Shown here piece after piece: positions 17,303 to 24,966 of a stretch of DNA of 46,463 bases. Position 1 is the first letter of the stretch; every line of letters starts with the position of its first letter. The notes below the pieces were generated by a model. The model saw only the letters and a program-made list of their open reading frames with translations, made no database searches and was not told the origin of the DNA. Source of the DNA: an uncultured Bacteroidales bacterium (GTDB lineage Bacteria; Bacteroidota; Bacteroidia; Bacteroidales; P3); assembly GCA_905233895.1 (NCBI GenBank), contig CAJOFL010000008.1:41547-88009 (forward strand), read 5' to 3'. The position numbers were made by a program, and so were the translations under genes.

Positions 17303-18265
17303 ATGACTGATAAAGAAACTCTCGACCTGCTAGTACAGAAGAACCGCGCTCTGCGCGATGAAATATCCAAGGTGATTGTCGGCCAGACAGAGGCCGTCGA
17401 CAGCCTTCTTGTGGCCCTTTTCACCGGTGGCCACTGCCTGCTGCTCGGTGTTCCGGGATTGGCAAAGACTCTTATGGTGAGTACGTTGGCTCGGACACTT
17501 GGCCTCACTTTCAGCCGTATCCAGTTCACCCCCGACCTTATGCCCTCTGACATTACCGGTAGCGAGATTCTCGACCAGCAGCGCCAGATGCAGTTCCTGC
17601 GCGGTCCGGTGTTTGCAGGAATCGTCCTCGCCGACGAGATCAACCGTACCCCCCCAAAGACTCAGGCGGCTCTGCTGGAGGCTATGCAGGAGCATCGTGT
17701 GACAATTGGAGGCACAACCTATCCGTTGCCTGACCCGTTCTTCGTTCTAGCCACCCAGAATCCCATCGAGCAGGAGGGTACCTATCCGCTTCCCGAAGCA
17801 CAGCTCGACCGATTCATGTTCAATATTCGCCTCGATTATCCGTCGTTCAGCGAGGAGGTGGACATTGTGCGCCGTACTACCGGAGGCAGCACCCCCAACC
17901 CGCAGACAATCCTCACTGCCGAAGAGATTCTCCAGTGCCAGGCTTCTATACGTCGCATGCCGGTGGCCGACAATGTGCTTGAATATGCGGTCGGTCTTGT
18001 TACAAGAACCCGTCCGGTTAATCAGAACACTCCTGATATCCAGAAATATATCTCCTACGGAGCCGGTCCTCGTGCCTCGCAGTACCTCATCATGGGAGCT
18101 AAAACCCATGCGGCCCTTGCCGGCAAGTACTCGCCCGATATCGAGGATGTTAAAGCGGTGGCTTTCAATGTTCTGCGCCACCGTATAGTACGCAACTACT
18201 ACGCTGAAGCCGAAGGTATTTCCACCGACGACATCGTGCGTTCCCTTTTGGATGAAAATAAATAA
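17303..18265 (+). CDS. MoxR-family AAA+ ATPase
   Basis: This 320-residue cytoplasmic MoxR ATPase has Walker A 'GVPGLAKTLM', Walker B 'IVLADEINR' and sensor 1 'FFVLATQNPIEQEGTYPLPEAQLDRF' in pieces, with a C-terminal AAA lid. MoxR proteins usually act as chaperones with VWA-domain or DUF58 partners to assemble or activate complexes. Here no VWA or DUF58 partner is adjacent. The neighbours are SurA-like foldases upstream (14 bases) and the membrane pyrophosphatase downstream (22 bases). A second, distinct MoxR lies in the Bat operon at 32164-33165. Confidence 0.93.
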   Translation: MTDKETLDLLVQKNRALRDEISKVIVGQTEAVDSLLVALFTGGHCLLLGVPGLAKTLMVSTLARTLGLTFSRIQFTPDLMPSDITGSEILDQQRQMQFLRGPVFAGIVLADEINRTPPKTQAALLEAMQEHRVTIGGTTYPLPDPFFVLATQNPIEQEGTYPLPEAQLDRFMFNIRLDYPSFSEEVDIVRRTTGGSTPNPQTILTAEEILQCQASIRRMPVADNVLEYAVGLVTRTRPVNQNTPDIQKYISYGAGPRASQYLIMGAKTHAALAGKYSPDIEDVKAVAFNVLRHRIVRNYYAEAEGISTDDIVRSLLDENK

Positions 18266-18287
18266 TAACTAAATACTTAAATCAATT

Positions 18288-20696
18288 ATGAAGAAATTAG
18301 CAACTACATTACTCGCTCTCGCGACGCCGTTCTTCGCAATGGCCAGCGAGGCTGACCTGAAACTGCCCCAGGACTTTGCCTCCCAGCCCGAGACGTCCAT
18401 CCTCTACTGGGGTTTTGCCGTTGTCGTGCTCGGCTTGCTATTTGGCTTCTGGCAGTTCAGCAAGGTGCGCAAGCTCAAGGCCCACAAGTCGATGCTTGAA
18501 ATCGGCAATGTTATCTTCAAGACCTGCTCCACCTACCTCAAGCAGCAGGGCAAGTTCCTCCTGCTCCTCTTCCTCTTCATTGGTGCTGCAATGGCCCTCT
18601 ATTTCGGAGTGCTGCAGGGTATGCCTGTCGGAAGTGTTGTGCTCATCCTCGGATGGACCGTTGTCGGTATCCTCGGAAGCTACGGTGTGGCCTGGTTCGG
18701 TGTGCGTATGAACACCTTCGCCAATGCCCGTATGGCTTTTGCCAGCCTCCGTCGCCGTCCGCTCGATTTGCTCAACATCCCGCTGCGCGCCGGTATGAGC
18801 ATCGGTATCGTGCTTATCTGCATCGAGCTGGTGCTTATGCTCGTCATCCTGCTCCTGATGCCCGAGAACCTTGCTGGCTCGTGCTTCATCGGTTTCGCTA
18901 TCGGTGAGAGCCTCGGTGCATCCGCTCTGCGTATCGCTGGCGGTATCTTCACCAAGATTGCCGATATCGGAAGCGACCTCATGAAGGTTGTCTTCAAGAT
19001 TGGCGAGGACGACCCGCGTAACCCCGGTGTTATCGCCGACTGCACTGGCGACAATGCCGGTGACTCTATCGGACCCACCGCCGACGGCTTCGAGACCTAT
19101 GGCGTTACCGGTGTAGCCCTCGTGAGCTTTATCCTCCTCGCCGTTCCTGTCCAGTATCAGGTGCCACTGCTTGTCTGGATTTTCGTCATGCGTATCCTCG
19201 GTATTGTGGCTTCCGTGCTGGCCTACTACATCAATGGTGCAATCGCCAAGATTCGCTACGGTAAGTCCGACGACCTCGATTTCGAGCAGCCCCTGACCAG
19301 CCTTGTATGGATTACCTCCGTCCTCAGCATTGCCGGCACCTTCTGCGCCAGCTATTTCATGCTCGCTTCCAACCTTCCCGGCCTCACCTGGCTGGCTCTT
19401 GCGGTCATCATCTCGTGCGGTACCCTCGGTGCTGCCCTTATCCCCGAACTGACCAAGGTGTTCACCTCGCCCAAATCGAAGCACGTCCATGAGGTCGTCT
19501 CTGCCTCCGAGCAGGGTGGTCCTTCGCTCAATATCCTCAGCGGTCTTGTGGCCGGCAACATGAGTGCCTTCTGGACAGGTCTTGTTTTCTTCGTGCTGAT
19601 GCTTATTGCCTACCTCGCCACTGTCCTCTTCCACGTCGACCTCGCCAGCGTCCTCCCGCAGTATGCCTCCATCTTTGCCTTTGGCCTTGTGGCTTTCGGT
19701 ATGCTCGGTATGGGTCCTGTCACCATCGCTGTTGATTCCTACGGTCCTGTGACCGACAACGCCCAGAGCGTCTACGAGCTCTCCCTCATCGAGGACGATG
19801 TGGAGAAGACCTCCAAGGAAGTGGAGCAGGAGTTCGGCTTCAAGCCCGACTTCGAGAAGGCCAAATACTACCTCGAGGCCAACGACGGTGCAGGCAACAC
19901 CTTCAAAGCCACCTCCAAGCCCGTCCTTATCGGTACCGCCGTGGTGGGTGCCACCACTATGATCTTCTCCCTCATCCTGATGATTCAGAAGACCCTCGGT
20001 ATCGAACCCGCCTCGATCCTCAACCTGCTCAACCCCTACAGCATTCTCGGATTCATCCTCGGCGGATGCGTCATTTACTGGTTCACCGGTGCCTCCATGC
20101 AGGCCGTCACTACCGGTGCCAACCGTGCTGTGGAGTATATCAAGAGTAACATCAAGCTCGACGCTAACGCCCCCAAGAAGGCCGACACCCAGAAGAGCCA
20201 GGATGTGGTTGAAATCTGCACCAAATATGCCCAGCGCGGCATGATTAACATCTTTATCGCCATCTTCTGCTTCGCTCTTGCTTTCGCCTGCCTCTCGTCG
20301 CCCGAGAGCATTGGTGGCCAGAACGCTGTCTGCCTCTTCATTTCCTACCTCATCTCCATCGCCGTCTTTGGCCTCTTCCAGGCCATGTTTATGGCTAATG
20401 CAGGTGGCGCTTGGGATAATGCCAAGAAGGTGGTCGAGGTTGACATGCAGGCCAAGGGTACTGACCTTCACGATGCCTCAGTCGTGGGCGACACCGTGGG
20501 CGACCCCTTCAAAGACACCTCCTCCGTGGCCCTGAACCCCATCATCAAGTTCACCACCCTCTTCGGTGTGCTCGCAATGGAGATCTCCATCTCGGCCGGT
20601 TTCCGCGGAATGGCCCCCTGGTTCGGTATCGCCTTCCTGCTGATAGCCCTCGTGTTTGTCTATCGCTCGTTCTTCAAGATGCGCATCAAACAGTAA
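18288..20696 (+). CDS. hppA: Membrane-bound ion-pumping pyrophosphatase
   Basis: This 802-residue integral membrane protein, with about 16 predicted helices, couples pyrophosphate hydrolysis to H+ or Na+ transport. The pyrophosphate/Mg sites are clear: 'EDDPRNPGVIADCTGDNAGDSIGPTADGFETY' in pieces near residues 239-270 and 'VVGDTVGDPFKDTSS' near the C-terminus. At the position that decides potassium dependence the motif is GNTFKATS with Lys540, matching potassium-independent enzymes, which have lysine there; potassium-dependent enzymes have alanine. Known potassium-independent members pump protons. It ends the plus-strand run from guaB and is followed by a terminator. Ion specificity is inference. 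Confidence 0.95.
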   Translation: MKKLATTLLALATPFFAMASEADLKLPQDFASQPETSILYWGFAVVVLGLLFGFWQFSKVRKLKAHKSMLEIGNVIFKTCSTYLKQQGKFLLLLFLFIGAAMALYFGVLQGMPVGSVVLILGWTVVGILGSYGVAWFGVRMNTFANARMAFASLRRRPLDLLNIPLRAGMSIGIVLICIELVLMLVILLLMPENLAGSCFIGFAIGESLGASALRIAGGIFTKIADIGSDLMKVVFKIGEDDPRNPGVIADCTGDNAGDSIGPTADGFETYGVTGVALVSFILLAVPVQYQVPLLVWIFVMRILGIVASVLAYYINGAIAKIRYGKSDDLDFEQPLTSLVWITSVLSIAGTFCASYFMLASNLPGLTWLALAVIISCGTLGAALIPELTKVFTSPKSKHVHEVVSASEQGGPSLNILSGLVAGNMSAFWTGLVFFVLMLIAYLATVLFHVDLASVLPQYASIFAFGLVAFGMLGMGPVTIAVDSYGPVTDNAQSVYELSLIEDDVEKTSKEVEQEFGFKPDFEKAKYYLEANDGAGNTFKATSKPVLIGTAVVGATTMIFSLILMIQKTLGIEPASILNLLNPYSILGFILGGCVIYWFTGASMQAVTTGANRAVEYIKSNIKLDANAPKKADTQKSQDVVEICTKYAQRGMINIFIAIFCFALAFACLSSPESIGGQNAVCLFISYLISIAVFGLFQAMFMANAGGAWDNAKKVVEVDMQAKGTDLHDASVVGDTVGDPFKDTSSVALNPIIKFTTLFGVLAMEISISAGFRGMAPWFGIAFLLIALVFVYRSFFKMRIKQ

Positions 20697-20721
20697 GGGT
20701 AGCCTGGTAATTAGCTGATTC

Positions 20722-20757
20722 AAGGCCGGTTCCCCCTGATTGAGGGCCGGCCTTTTT
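20722..20757 (+). terminator. Intrinsic terminator after hppA
   Basis: An 8-bp GC-rich stem AAGGCCGG/CCGGCCTT (20722-20729 with 20747-20754) runs into a T tract (20753-20757), 25 bases after the hppA stop. Confidence 0.8.
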
Positions 20758-20768
20758 CTATGCCGCTC

Positions 20769-20799
20769 CTGGTAACCGGTAACCTGGTAACCGGTAACT
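20769..20799. repeat. GGTAACC repeat cluster 1
   Basis: Four units of GGTAACC/GGTAAC repeat with period 7-8. Adjacent units form self-complementary GGTAACCGGTAACC sequence that could fold on either strand. Confidence 0.65.
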
Positions 20800-20930
20800 T
20801 CGTTTGTCATTCAATTCTGGATGCCGGCAATGATAGTCCTTTTTATATATATATAATAATTATTTATATATATTATATATAAAATTTGACCTGTCACCTG
20901 CACCCCCTCCACGAAAAACGATTGCAACGC

Positions 20931-21020
20931 GAGTTACCGGTTACCAGGTTACCGGTGCCCCCCTTTCAAAAACAAAATGCAATGCGAGTTACCAGTTACC
21001 GGTTACCGGTTTACCGGTAG
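20931..21020. repeat. GGTAACC repeat cluster 2 with a direct duplication
   Basis: Two related copies (around 20931-20957 and 20985-21020) each begin with a GCAA(C/T)GCGAGTTAC segment and continue with period-7 units GAGTTAC, CAGTTAC, CGGTTAC. They are the reverse complement of cluster 1 units and so could pair with it across the AT-rich stretch. Confidence 0.65.
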
Positions 21021-21115
21021 ACTAGGGGAGAGAGGGGGCGGGGGTAGGATGGGTTACGCATAACCGTATGCACAACCACCATTTGCAAACCGCCTATATC
21101 CAGCCCGATAGCTGA

Positions 21116-21139
21116 AAGATACGCATATATGCGCATCTT
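21116..21139. repeat. Near-perfect 24-bp palindrome
   Basis: The sequence AAGATACGCATATATGCGCATCTT reads almost the same on both strands, with one mismatched pair. It ends 3 bases before a promoter-like -33 element, so it could be an operator. Confidence 0.5.
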
Positions 21140-21141
21140 TG

Positions 21142-21174
21142 TTTGGCCACATCGGGAAAGAGGTGTATCTTTGC
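21142..21174 (+). promoter_or_regulatory. Orphan plus-strand promoter
   Basis: TTTG (21142-21145), a 20-base spacer and TATCTTTGC (21166-21174). It points into the 3' end of a minus-strand gene, with no plus-strand gene downstream. A hairpin CATCG..CTTC / GAAG.CGATG follows at about 21175-21201. Confidence 0.5.
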
Positions 21175-21315
21175 ATCGTCTTCGGGGGTCGGAAGCGATG
21201 GGGGGGGGCGACGCTACCGGCACGGTGTAGACAAGCACCCTGCAAGCCCACAACAAGGATACCCGGGCCGGCAGACACGGTGCAGTCAGCGCGCAGACAC
21301 GGTGTTGGTACGGAG

Positions 21316-22626
21316 TCAGTTGATGGGTTGGACTTGGCTGCGGAGGAGCTCGATGTCAAGTTGCTGGTAGGTGATGGCCGCGGGGTCGGCAAAGTGCTCA
21401 CGGTTGGCGAGCCAGGTTTCGCGGTCGTATTCGGTGGCCTTCTCGAAGAGGCTTCGGGCCACGAGACGCTTGAGTTCGGTGAAGGTCATCCGCCCGTTGC
21501 GCCACCGCTGGATGTCGGCCTCGGTGAGATACTTCGAGATGTGCTCGAACTTCGATTCCGGCAGGTGCCCTTCGTCGTCGAGGCTCCGTTCGAGGTCGGG
21601 GAAGTTGACCCACGAGGTGACGGTGGTCTCGAGCAGCGCGAGATCCTTGCGGTTGCGGTCGGTGTAGTAGCCCAGGTAGGCGTGGCAGGGCTCGACGAAG
21701 ATGACGGGCTTGAGACCCATCTTGCGCAGGATGGAGGCAAAGAAGACGCAGGCGTCCACACAGTTGGCCTGGCGCGACTGCCACACCTCGTCGAAGAAGC
21801 GGATATGCTGCACGTTGGCACGCGGCGAGGGGTTGGAGGTGCAGGTGATGGAGGAGTAGGAGATTCCGTGGTCGAGGGCATAGTACCATACGGCGAAGAC
21901 CTGGTCGCTGACGGCCTTCGGCCCCGAGCTCTGGTAGCCGGTGATACGGCTGATGTTGCCCTGCTCCAGGATTTCGGTCAGTATCTGCTCTATCTGGGGA
22001 TGGTCCTCGTTAACATAGGCGGCGAAGAGCCAGCGGAAATCGACGATGTTGGACTTCTGGACATCGAGACATCGAGACACTGAGCCGTCGGACCGGCTTG
22101 AAGTCTTGAAATCTTGAAGACTTGTAGCCTTGAGAGAGAGGGGGCATTCGTTGACGGAGCGGTAGCCAAGATGGAGGTTCTTGAGGTCGACCTCCTCGTC
22201 GTTGATGTAGCAGGTGAAGGTGAGGTCGACGGCTCCCGGCTGACGCAGGCGGCGCAGGACATCGTATTTCCACTTGACCGAGGGCTGGAAAGTGTAGCGT
22301 TCGCCTCGTGTGGGAAGGATTTCCTGGATGATGGTGACGTAGTTGAGCGAGGAGGAGTCGATGACGATACGGAGGACGGAGTTGGAGACGGGGGCGGTGA
22401 CGGAGAGGTTGAAGAGGTCGAAACTTCGAGACATCGAGGCATCGGATTGGCTTGAAGTCTCATTTACGGCGAGCAGGAGGGCGGGGTAGAGCTGGCCGTC
22501 GAAGACGGGGTTGTATTTGGCGGTGAAGTCCACCTGGAGCGGGTCGAACTGCTTGTTTCCAGCCTTTGGGTGGCAGGAGATTGCCAGCAGGCTGCAGGCT
22601 GCAAGGAATATGGCTAGACGTTTCAT
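21316..22626 (-). CDS. Transglutaminase-like lipoprotein
   Basis: The 436-residue protein begins at 22626 (MKRLAIF), where the signal peptide ends in the lipobox 'LAIS-C'. The longer frame to 22665 adds residues before the signal and overlaps ruvC more deeply. The C-terminal half has a transglutaminase-like core: 'QANCVDACVFFASILRKMG' with Cys289 and 'PCHAYLGYY' with His315, followed by an Asp in the next strand. It may act as a cell-envelope protease or cross-linking enzyme; the substrate is unknown. Two related octamer arrays lie in frame (residues about 56-69 and 163-189) and encode Ser/Asp-rich insertions (NETSSQSDASMSRSF; KTSSRSDGSVSRC). The start overlaps the ruvC stop by 4 bp. Confidence 0.8.
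   Translation of the reverse strand: MKRLAIFLAACSLLAISCHPKAGNKQFDPLQVDFTAKYNPVFDGQLYPALLLAVNETSSQSDASMSRSFDLFNLSVTAPVSNSVLRIVIDSSSLNYVTIIQEILPTRGERYTFQPSVKWKYDVLRRLRQPGAVDLTFTCYINDEEVDLKNLHLGYRSVNECPLSLKATSLQDFKTSSRSDGSVSRCLDVQKSNIVDFRWLFAAYVNEDHPQIEQILTEILEQGNISRITGYQSSGPKAVSDQVFAVWYYALDHGISYSSITCTSNPSPRANVQHIRFFDEVWQSRQANCVDACVFFASILRKMGLKPVIFVEPCHAYLGYYTDRNRKDLALLETTVTSWVNFPDLERSLDDEGHLPESKFEHISKYLTEADIQRWRNGRMTFTELKRLVARSLFEKATEYDRETWLANREHFADPAAITYQQLDIELLRSQVQPIN
22060..22139. repeat. 80-bp octamer array inside the transglutaminase-like gene
   Basis: Ten 8-bp units in strict register (for example GACATCGA, GACATCGA, GACACTGA, then GAAGTCTT, GAAATCTT, GAAGACTT). The middle of the array is closely related to 22421-22460 in the same gene. 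Confidence 0.8.
22421..22460. repeat. 40-bp octamer array, second copy in the same gene
   Basis: Five 8-bp units (AAACTTCG, AGACATCG, AGGCATCG, GATTGGCT, TGAAGTCT). The last half matches the middle of the 22060-22139 array with few changes. Confidence 0.75.
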
Positions 22627-23279
22627 TGTATGCGATCGGGGTTCTGGTCGACGAATTCGGCCCATTGTTTCTTGGATGACTTATGTTTGCTTTTGGCGGG
22701 TTTGAGTTGTTCGCGCAACTCGGCCATAGGGTTGGAGAACTGCATGTGGCAGGTGTAGGCCACCGCAAGGGCGTCGGTTGCATCGAGATAGCGGGGCGAG
22801 TCGTCGAAACCCAGGATGGAGCGCAGCATGGAGGCCACCTGTTCTTTCGAGGCGTTTCCGTTGCCGGTGACAAGCTGCTTTATGACCGAGGGCTCGTACT
22901 CGGTGTAGCTCAACCCGCGGCTCATAGCTGCAGCGATTGCCACCCCTTGGGCACGACCCAGTTTGAGCATCGACTGCACGTTCTTGCCGTAGAAGGGGGC
23001 CTCGATGGCCAGGTGGTCGGGGTGGAAACTGTCGATGATACGCAGGGTGGAATCGAAGATGCGCCTTATGCGGTCCTTGAAGTCGGGGATATTCTTGAGA
23101 TACAGCACATCCATGGCGACTATCTCAAGTCTGCGAGTCTGCGAGTCTGCGAGTCTACGAGTCGGCGGGTCGGCTTGTTGACTTGTTGACTCGTAGACTT
23201 GTTGACTCACATGCTCGTCGACTGCCAGCAGGCTGTAGCCGAGAATGCGTGTGCCGGGGTCGATTCCTAGTATCAGCAT
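22623..23279 (-). CDS. ruvC: Holliday junction resolvase RuvC with a repeat-encoded insertion
   Basis: RuvC nicks Holliday junctions symmetrically together with RuvAB. The 218-residue protein starts at 23279 (MLILGIDPGT); the frame is open further upstream only as a shadow of rseC. The catalytic acids are present: Asp7, Glu93 (AIEAPFYG), Asp166 and Asp169 (LDATDALAVA). Compared with E. coli RuvC (Asp7, Glu66, Asp138, Asp141) all residues after Asp7 are shifted by 27-28. The shift maps to residues about 24-51, encoded by an 84-bp octamer array. The C-terminal tail is also extended and basic. It overlaps rseC by 7 bp and the lipoprotein gene by 4 bp. Confidence 0.95.
   Translation of the reverse strand: MLILGIDPGTRILGYSLLAVDEHVSQQVYESTSQQADPPTRRLADSQTRRLEIVAMDVLYLKNIPDFKDRIRRIFDSTLRIIDSFHPDHLAIEAPFYGKNVQSMLKLGRAQGVAIAAAMSRGLSYTEYEPSVIKQLVTGNGNASKEQVASMLRSILGFDDSPRYLDATDALAVAYTCHMQFSNPMAELREQLKPAKSKHKSSKKQWAEFVDQNPDRIQ
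23127..23210. repeat. 84-bp octamer array inside ruvC
   Basis: Ten and a half 8-bp units in perfect register: AAGTCTGC, GAGTCTGC twice, GAGTCTAC, GAGTCGGC, GGGTCGGC, TTGTTGAC twice, TCGTAGAC, TTGTTGAC, TCAC. The length equals 28 codons, exactly the extra residues in the protein. Confidence 0.9.
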
Positions 23280-23707
23280 GGGTTGACGGTGAGGGTGAAT
23301 TTCTTTCCAATACGTCCACGCAGGAGGTAGAGACCTCCGACGTAGAGGAGGAGAATGGCAATCGCCACAACGGCTACCAGCCATTCGGCAGCGCCAGTTG
23401 CCGAGAGGACCACAATGGCTCCGAGCATGAGGATTGCGGGCAGCACATAGGCAATCCATACTGCCAGCATACCGCGCCCCTCGTCGATATTGACCACCAC
23501 GGGCTGTCCTTCGGCGAACTGCTTCCAGTCGGCGGTGGGGATGCTGAGGGTCTTGTTGCGCGATTCGGCGAAACCGCACTTGGAGTGTGCTTCGCATGCG
23601 GCACAGGCGCTCGTTGAGGCTATCTGAACCTCCACTTGCCCTTCCTTGACTGCTGTTACAACACCGTCGTGGGCGGCTATTCTTCTTCTTTTGTCCAGTC
23701 TCTCCAT
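23273..23707 (-). CDS. rseC: RseC-like membrane protein (SoxR-reducing system family)
   Basis: The 144-residue protein starts at 23707 (MERLDKRRRIAAHDGVV). It has an N-terminal soluble beta domain with the cysteine cluster 'SACAACEAHSKCG' and two transmembrane helices (about 80-100 and 103-125). This is the architecture of RseC/MucC, which in other bacteria works with Rnf-type electron-transfer complexes to keep SoxR reduced or modulates sigma-E signalling. Here no rnf gene is adjacent; it lies between the WG-repeat gene (31-bp overlap) and ruvC (7-bp overlap). The family assignment is good, the function inferred. Confidence 0.85.
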   Translation of the reverse strand: MERLDKRRRIAAHDGVVTAVKEGQVEVQIASTSACAACEAHSKCGFAESRNKTLSIPTADWKQFAEGQPVVVNIDEGRGMLAVWIAYVLPAILMLGAIVVLSATGAAEWLVAVVAIAILLLYVGGLYLLRGRIGKKFTLTVNPC

Positions 23708-24966
23708 GCTATGATTCCGTTGCAGTTCTTGACGCATTTGCCCCGCAGGTCGATGTTGCTCACATTCCCTTCGTAAACCACCTCTGCACGGCCCCATTCG
23801 AAGGGGGAGGCGTACTGGAAGACGAAGGGGATGTAAATGTCGCCCTTGCGGTTGATATAACCCCATGCGCCTTTGAACTTGGCGCAGGCGTATCCTTGGG
23901 TGAAGTGGAAAGCCTCGTCGAAGTAGAAGGGGATAGTCAGGTTGCCTTCGAGATCGACATAGCCCAGTTTCCCGTCCTTTTCGACCAGTGCCAGGCTGTC
24001 GTGATAGACGTATTTGTCGCCGTGCGAGGTGTTATTCTCGTATTCGATGGGGAGGACGATGCGCCCGTCGGTGTCGATGATACCGTATTTCCCGTCCTTT
24101 CGCACCATAGCGCGCCCTGAGGAGAAGGAGAGGAGGTCGTCGTAGATGCAGGGAACCACCTCGCGTCCGTGGATATCGAGGAATCCCCAACGGCCGTCGC
24201 GCTGTACGGCTATGCGCCCCTCGGACAGCTCTCTAGGGTTTTGGTAGACGAACGGGGTCAAGGGTTTGAACCTGTAGTCGAAGAAAGCCATTCCCGCTGA
24301 ATCGCCGGCGAAGAAGTAACCGTTTTGCGGGATGGTGATGAACTCGTAGATGTAAGGTGTCATCTCCTGCCCCTTCTGATTGATAACACCCCAGCGCTGG
24401 TAGCGACGGGCAACGGCATATCCGTCGTGAAAGGGCATTATGTTCTCGAAAACGGGTTGGAAGACAAAACGGCCGTTGGTGTCAATCATGGTGCATGCGG
24501 AGTAGAAACTGTCTATCTCCACCAGTACCGGAGCCATTCCTTCGGAGAAGGAGCCTGCCTGGATGTACTGTGGCTCAACCACCTCGTTGCCCCGAAGGTC
24601 GCAGAAACCGTAGAGTCCTCCAGAGGCTACCAGCACACGTCCTTCGGAGGGATACTCCATACCGTCGTAACGGCAGGGTACCACCGTGCGCCCTTCGCGG
24701 TCGATGAGCCCGCATTGGCGGTCACCGAGATATACCCGGCAGTAGTCGCCCTGAAAACGGTCAACATAGCGGTAGATGTTGGGTACGATAACGGTACCGT
24801 CGGCCCGCTTGAAGCCGAAGAGGTCGCCCTCCTGGGTTGTCTGTATTCCGTCCACGAACACCAGTGAGCAGCCGCACTCCTCGTCGTCCACATATTCCAC
24901 CGTTTGGGAAATGCCGGACAACGTCAGTGCCACTAGCAGGATGGTTATTGATATCAGGTGTTTCAT
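23677..24966 (-). CDS. WG-repeat exported protein
   Basis: The 429-residue protein starts at 24966 (MKHLISIT), giving a clean Sec signal peptide ending near 'LSGISQ'. The mature protein is a string of about eight WG repeats, each near 'G.WGfiD..G..vvP..Y': for example 'RQCGLIDREGRTVVPCRYDG', 'GRWGFLDIHGREVVPCIYDD', 'GKYGIIDTDGRIVLPIEYEN', 'GKLGYVDLEGN' and 'GAWGYINRKGDIYIPFVF'. WG repeats are binding scaffolds without a known enzyme activity. The start overlaps the batE stop by 4 bp and the end overlaps rseC by 31 bp, so it belongs to the Bat transcript. Confidence 0.9.
   Translation of the reverse strand: MKHLISITILLVALTLSGISQTVEYVDDEECGCSLVFVDGIQTTQEGDLFGFKRADGTVIVPNIYRYVDRFQGDYCRVYLGDRQCGLIDREGRTVVPCRYDGMEYPSEGRVLVASGGLYGFCDLRGNEVVEPQYIQAGSFSEGMAPVLVEIDSFYSACTMIDTNGRFVFQPVFENIMPFHDGYAVARRYQRWGVINQKGQEMTPYIYEFITIPQNGYFFAGDSAGMAFFDYRFKPLTPFVYQNPRELSEGRIAVQRDGRWGFLDIHGREVVPCIYDDLLSFSSGRAMVRKDGKYGIIDTDGRIVLPIEYENNTSHGDKYVYHDSLALVEKDGKLGYVDLEGNLTIPFYFDEAFHFTQGYACAKFKGAWGYINRKGDIYIPFVFQYASPFEWGRAEVVYEGNVSNIDLRGKCVKNCNGIIAWRDWTKEEE

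Larger units (their letters stand above)
20697..21315. other. Gene-free region between convergent hppA and the transglutaminase-like gene
   Basis: I see no convincing gene in about 620 bases. It contains the hppA terminator, two clusters of GGTAACC-type repeats flanking an AT-only stretch (about 20839-20883), a near-palindrome at 21116-21139, and a plus-strand promoter-like sequence (21142-21174) followed by a hairpin and G-rich sequence. Confidence 0.6.

Noticed and set aside
18438..20471. A 677-codon open frame on the minus strand opposite hppA
   Set aside because: It is a shadow of a GC-rich membrane protein gene. Its translation is low-complexity Asp/Glu/His/Gly without motifs, while the plus strand encodes a clear pyrophosphatase.
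21139..22083. Plus-strand 314-codon frame downstream of the orphan promoter
   Set aside because: Its codons are the complement of the transglutaminase-like gene, and the translation lacks domain features. Only a noncoding transcript is plausible.
23127..23210. Possible CRISPR array in ruvC
   Set aside because: The 8-bp units are directly contiguous with no spacers, are in frame in a gene, and no cas genes are nearby.
23280..23597. N-terminal extension of ruvC
   Set aside because: RuvC begins with the conserved MLILGIDPG at 23279; the extension is an out-of-frame reading of rseC.
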